From Sphingobacterium spiritivorum (GTDB taxonomy: Bacteria > Bacteroidota > Bacteroidia > Sphingobacteriales > Sphingobacteriaceae): a DNA stretch of 64,000 nucleotides. Both the position numbers and the translations under genes were made by a program. Shown here piece by piece: positions 60,068-64,000 of the stretch (position 1 is the stretch's first letter; each line of letters begins with the position of its first letter). The stretch lies in assembly GCF_016725325.1 (NCBI RefSeq), contig NZ_CP068083.1:1984001-2048000 (forward strand), written 5' to 3'. The notes under the pieces were generated by a model. That model did no database searches. It worked only from the letters and a program-made list of their open reading frames with translations, and had not been told where the DNA came from.

Positions 60068-63000
60068 TTATTTACTCATGTCCCGTAAAATATCGAGAGC
60101 TGTGCTAACGCTGTAAATGTTTTCAAAAGCAATACGGAGTTGTCCTTTGACCTCTTTGATATTACAGATTGTTGGGTTAGTTTGTACAAAAGCCAGTACT
60201 TTTCCAAACTGATCGGATTCAAAATAAGAAGATTTCGGATTGTTAAGGAAAAAGCCTTTAAGTGTGTTTTTCTTGTAAGAAATTTTTTCGAGACCGATCT
60301 GCTTGCCATACCATTGCAGACGCAATGTATTAAACAATTCAAATACCTCTCGCGGAATAGGACCGAAACGATCCTCCATAGAACGGGCAAATGCTGTTAG
60401 CTGCTCTTCGTTCTCCAGTTTGGAAAGTTCAGTGTACAGATTATAGCGTTCCGAAATATTAGTTACATATTCGTCCGGAATAAGGACTTCCAGATCGGTG
60501 TCGATCTGTGTAAAGGACACATATTTACGTTCTTTTTCGTCTGCAAAAAGATCTGTAAACTCATCGTCTTTCAGTTCCTGTATAGCCTCATCCAGAATCT
60601 TATGGTACATTTCAAAGCCAATTTCTGCTATAAAACCAGATTGCTCTGCACCAAGCAGATTTCCTGATCCCCTTATATCCAGATCACGCATAGCAACATT
60701 AAATCCTGATCCCAGTTCTGAAAATTCTTCAATGGCGGATAATCTCTTGTATGCTTCAGAAGTAAGTGTAGACAAAGGAGGGCTTAATAAATAGCAAAAT
60801 GCTTTTTTATTGGATCGCCCTACACGGCCGCGCATCTGATGCAGGTCGCTGAGACCAAACATGTGTGCATGATTGATCATAATGGTATTGGCATTAGGGA
60901 TGTCAAGCCCGGCTTCAATAATAGTGGTAGCTACCAGTACATCAAATTCATGGCTGATGAATTTCAGCATTACATCTTCCAGATCATCGCCTTCCAGTTG
61001 GCCATGAGCTACACCCACACGGGCTCCGGGAACTAACTTTTGGATCAAAGCACCCAGTTGTTTCAGATCTGCAACACGATTGTGGATAAAGAATACCTGA
61101 CCCCCGCGATCCAGTTCATGACTGACAGCTTCCTGAATCAGCGTTTCGTTAAATACGTGAAGCTCTGTTTGTACCGGCTGCCTGTTAGGAGGGGGTGTGG
61201 ATATAATACTAAGATCCCGTGCTCCCATCAGCGAAAAATGAAGTGTGCGCGGTATAGGAGTCGCAGTAAGTGTCAGCGAATCCACATTTGCGCGCATAAC
61301 TTTGAGTTTCTCCTTGACAGAAACACCAAATTTCTGTTCTTCGTCAATGATCATCAGACCCAGATCCTTAAATTTTACATCTTTACTGACCAGTCGGTGG
61401 GTTCCGATAAGGATGTCTATTTTTCCCTCCGTCAGTTTTGCTAAGGTTTCTTTGATCTGCTTAGTTGTTTTGAAACGGTTGACATAATCAATATTGCAGG
61501 GAAGACCTTTCAGTCTCTCTGTAAAAGTCCGGTAATGTTGCAGTGCTAATATGGTTGTAGGGACAAGTACAGCCACCTGCTTGCTGTCTGCCACAGCTTT
61601 GAAAGCTGCACGGATAGCTACTTCTGTCTTACCAAAACCCACATCTCCACAGATGAGGCGATCCATAGGATGCGGAGATTCCATATCCCGTTTCACATCG
61701 GCTGTAGCTTTCTCCTGATCCGGTGTATCTTCATAGATAAAGGATGCCTCCAGTTCATTTTGCAGATAGGTGTCAGGGCTAAATGCATTTCCGGTCTGTG
61801 CTTTACGTTTTGCATAGAGCTTGATCAGATCCCGGGCTATATCTTTTACCTTGCGTTTGGTTGTTTTCTTTAATTTCTCCCAGGTATCCGTTCCTAGTTT
61901 GTTCATCTTAGGAACTGTACCCTCTTTTCCGGAATATTTTGATATCCGGTTCAGGGAGTTGATATTAACATAGAGCAGGTCATTGTCCGCATATACAAGA
62001 CGAATCATCTCCTGCGATTTGCCGTTGACATCTACTTTTTCCAGACCGGCATATTTTCCTACCCCATGATCTATATGTGTGATATAATCTCCAGGTTTCA
62101 GATCCCGCAGTTCCTTCAGGGTAATGGCTTGTGTACGCTCATATCCTTTTTTGCGCTTGTACTTGTAATACCGGTCAAAAATCTGGTGGTCTGTATAGCA
62201 GGCCAGTTTCAATTCATCATCCCTGAATCCTTCCCGCAATGCTTTATGTACCGGAATAAAGGTGACTGTTTTATCCAGATCTTCGACGATCGTGAATATA
62301 CGTTCAATCTGTTTGGTCGAATCTGAAAAAATAAGATTCTGAATATGTTGTTTTTCGTTCTCTTTGAAATTATGAAGAAGCAGGTTGAAATCTTTATTAA
62401 AAGAGGGCTGCGGATGGGTGTCAAAAGTGATGGTCTGATCTGCTTTGTAGAAATACTGTTTTCCGAATTCTACTATTGGAAAATCATGGAGCATAGCCCC
62501 CAGATTTCGTTCATCACTAAGGCTATATTCCGGATTGATCCATTCCGGATTTTGTGTTTTTTCCTTTTCTGTCAGTGCTTTCCAAAATTGGTTGGCTTTC
62601 TTAAACCCTTCTTTGACGATATCTGTTAAAAATTGAATATCTTTCACCCATACAACTGTATCCTTATCAATATATTCCAGTAATGAAATATGTTGAGCGC
62701 TCAGAAATTTAGCTTGTACATTAGGCACAATTGTCACGGTGTGTATCTTGCTGACCGATAGTTGATCCTCTATGTCAAACGTTCGTATGCTTTCTATATC
62801 ATCTCCAAAGAACTCAATCCGGTAGGGCTTGTCATTAGAGAATGAAAAGATGTCCACAATACCTCCCCGAATGGCAAACTGCCCCGGCTCGTAGACAAAG
62901 TCAACGCGTTCAAAATCGTATTCAGATAAGAATTCATTTATAAATTCTATGGAAAGCTTACTGTTTTGTGTTATCTCAAGTGTATTTTTCTGAAGGTCTT

Positions 63001-63406
63001 GTCTGTTAATGACTTTTTCTGCAAGGGCTTCCGGATAGGTAACCACCATTTTGGGTAGTTCAGAGGCATGATTCAGTGCACTAAGTGTTTCGGCACGTTG
63101 CAGTACGTGAGCGGCGTCCAGTTGTGTGAAATCAAAAGCTTTGCGAAAAGAAGAGGGAAAGAAAAGAACCTGTTTGTCTAACAAACTTTCCAGATCGCTC
63201 AAAAAATATGAAGCTTCTTCATGCGTAGGCAGAATAAAGAGGTAAGGACGCTCCTGTAAATAATAAGACGCCACGGCTACCACCGCATCTGATGATCCGG
63301 TAAGACCTTTGAGTTGAATTTTAGGATTTTTAGCCTGAATAGCTTTCGTCAGCGCTTGTGTTTGTGCGCTCTGACCATATTTTTCTAATATTTCTTGAAT
63401 TCCCAC
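60068..63406 (-). CDS. mfd: Transcription-repair coupling factor
   Basis: 1112 residues, GTG start (no ATG nearby). UvrB-like N-terminal domains, RNA-polymerase-interaction domain (LKPGDYITHIDHGVGKYAGL, MIRLVYADNDLLYVNI), then the SF2 translocase: Walker A GDVGFGKTE (about 589), DEEQKFG, TATPIPRTLHFSL, QMRGRVGRS, and the C-terminal TRCF domain. Removes stalled RNA polymerase and recruits UvrA. The 166 bases upstream show no full promoter. Confidence 0.97.
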   Translation of the reverse strand: MGIQEILEKYGQSAQTQALTKAIQAKNPKIQLKGLTGSSDAVVAVASYYLQERPYLFILPTHEEASYFLSDLESLLDKQVLFFPSSFRKAFDFTQLDAAHVLQRAETLSALNHASELPKMVVTYPEALAEKVINRQDLQKNTLEITQNSKLSIEFINEFLSEYDFERVDFVYEPGQFAIRGGIVDIFSFSNDKPYRIEFFGDDIESIRTFDIEDQLSVSKIHTVTIVPNVQAKFLSAQHISLLEYIDKDTVVWVKDIQFLTDIVKEGFKKANQFWKALTEKEKTQNPEWINPEYSLSDERNLGAMLHDFPIVEFGKQYFYKADQTITFDTHPQPSFNKDFNLLLHNFKENEKQHIQNLIFSDSTKQIERIFTIVEDLDKTVTFIPVHKALREGFRDDELKLACYTDHQIFDRYYKYKRKKGYERTQAITLKELRDLKPGDYITHIDHGVGKYAGLEKVDVNGKSQEMIRLVYADNDLLYVNINSLNRISKYSGKEGTVPKMNKLGTDTWEKLKKTTKRKVKDIARDLIKLYAKRKAQTGNAFSPDTYLQNELEASFIYEDTPDQEKATADVKRDMESPHPMDRLICGDVGFGKTEVAIRAAFKAVADSKQVAVLVPTTILALQHYRTFTERLKGLPCNIDYVNRFKTTKQIKETLAKLTEGKIDILIGTHRLVSKDVKFKDLGLMIIDEEQKFGVSVKEKLKVMRANVDSLTLTATPIPRTLHFSLMGARDLSIISTPPPNRQPVQTELHVFNETLIQEAVSHELDRGGQVFFIHNRVADLKQLGALIQKLVPGARVGVAHGQLEGDDLEDVMLKFISHEFDVLVATTIIEAGLDIPNANTIMINHAHMFGLSDLHQMRGRVGRSNKKAFCYLLSPPLSTLTSEAYKRLSAIEEFSELGSGFNVAMRDLDIRGSGNLLGAEQSGFIAEIGFEMYHKILDEAIQELKDDEFTDLFADEKERKYVSFTQIDTDLEVLIPDEYVTNISERYNLYTELSKLENEEQLTAFARSMEDRFGPIPREVFELFNTLRLQWYGKQIGLEKISYKKNTLKGFFLNNPKSSYFESDQFGKVLAFVQTNPTICNIKEVKGQLRIAFENIYSVSTALDILRDMSK

Positions 63407-63572
63407 GCGCGAAGTATTTTGACATCGCGAAGTTACTTAAAATGTAGGGTTTGACTAAATTTTAACCTGAAAATTAGTTACAATGCTTCTTTATTTTACG
63501 TAAAGCCAATCTTTTCTTTTTAAGTTGACTGACTAAAAATGCAACAAAATAAATCGATTATCATCACCTGTT

Positions 63573-64000
63573 TCAGAGCTCAGTTTGCAGATTAAGATCA
63601 CGCATATAGCTTTGAAGAGCATTTTGGTTAGCAGTATCAAGGATACGTTGTAAATCTTCTCTGAAATCAAACTGCAGATCCTCATGTAGTTTGTCATATC
63701 TGGTCAGTACATGTTTAAGACGACCACTGATATATTTATGCAGCTTGTGTGCAGCAGATTGATAAGAAGACTGAAAGAGCTCCGGGTACCCTGTCACTGC
63801 ACGTCTGAGGATATATATTCTGAATTCTACTTCACTGACTTTGTCTTTAGTTACCTTTTCGTGTTCATTTACCATCCCGCTGGCTTGTTTGACTAACCTG
63901 TTAAGACCGGTAAAATTACTGAAGCTAGGAGAGCCGCCTACCTGTGAGGTGCCGGTATCAAAGAGTTGCTGAAGTTGTGCACGCAAACGGATAATCCGTT
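63573..64000 (-). CDS. Unknown helical protein, C-terminal part
   Basis: At least 142 residues; the frame is open to the window end, so the N-terminus is missing, and the TTG at 63986 is not a convincing start. The sequence is mostly helical and charged, with heptad-like stretches (LHKYISGRLKHVLTRYDKL, HEDLQFDFREDLQRIL), suggesting a coiled-coil or helical-bundle protein. I do not recognise the family. It lies upstream of mfd on the same strand, separated by 166 bases. Confidence 0.55.
   Translation of the reverse strand, partial: RIIRLRAQLQQLFDTGTSQVGGSPSFSNFTGLNRLVKQASGMVNEHEKVTKDKVSEVEFRIYILRRAVTGYPELFQSSYQSAAHKLHKYISGRLKHVLTRYDKLHEDLQFDFREDLQRILDTANQNALQSYMRDLNLQTEL

Noticed and set aside
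63408..63433. Direct repeat CGCGAAGT x2 just upstream of mfd
   Set aside because: Two 8-bp copies with 18-bp period, without promoter geometry or conservation evidence; may be chance.
1..64000. CRISPR arrays, tRNA/rRNA genes, insertion sequences, prophage
   Set aside because: No regular spaced repeats, cloverleaf-like genes, transposase motifs or phage structural genes were seen on either strand.

Overview
The window looks like a chromosomal segment of a Bacteroidota member, most likely Sphingobacteriaceae (Sphingobacterium/Pedobacter-like). This rests on a SusC/SusD pair, GH92 mannosidases, many lipoproteins and 'AQ'-type signal peptides, Bacteroidota-style promoters (TTG...TAnnTTTG), and AT-rich DNA (sampled lines near 40% GC, lower in the first ~4.5 kb). 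I see no rRNA, tRNA, CRISPR array, insertion sequence or phage gene. The first and last genes run off the window.

Region by region. (1) 1-6849: the 3' part of a surface-polysaccharide cluster: Wzy-like polymerase (partial), a secreted pectate-lyase-fold protein, GT4 and GT2 glycosyltransferases, a sugar-nucleotide reductase/epimerase, a WbpL/WecA-type phosphosugar transferase and a WxcM-type cupin. (2) 6989-11228: a small secreted protein, a large secreted alpha/beta-hydrolase, and CpsB-type tyrosine phosphatase. (3) 11628-13571: a WbpM/CapD-type 4,6-dehydratase that would feed region 1. (4) 13702-15811: an OmpR-type two-component system, directly followed by (5) 15907-26972: a polysaccharide/glycoprotein-utilization operon (F5/8-type lipoprotein, SusC, SusD, GH92, basic-secretory-protein metallopeptidase, second GH92). 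An 8-bp direct repeat with 11-bp period between (4) and (5) is a candidate response-regulator site. (6) 27122-34119, all on the minus strand: an AraC regulator, two paralogous pilin-like subunits, a PapD-like chaperone, a two-domain tip-like protein and a 936-residue usher-like outer-membrane protein. I read this as a divergent chaperone-usher fimbria locus; classical chaperone-usher pili belong to Proteobacteria, while Bacteroidota are known for type V pili. It is the most interesting thing here. (7) 34594-39981: Wza- and Wzc-like export genes, a beta-barrel protein and an animal-like UDP-glucose dehydrogenase, functionally part of the polysaccharide machinery in regions 1-3. (8) 40192-63406: mostly housekeeping: dnaG, yraN, glutaminyl cyclase, a NarL-type two-component pair, a secreted DUF1684-peptide deformylase fusion, ruvX, ybeY, two calcineurin-like phosphoesterases, ndk, ispH, hemH, galT-galK, an M14 peptidase and mfd.

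How they work together: regions 1, 2 (CpsB), 3 and 7 together supply precursor synthesis, lipid-linked assembly, polymerization, export and phospho-control of a surface polysaccharide, but are split by the utilization operon and the fimbria-like locus. Region 5 would strip and import mannose-rich glycans from glycoproteins. All identifications come from reading motifs and gene order; no database search was possible, and motif comparisons with named family members are from memory.
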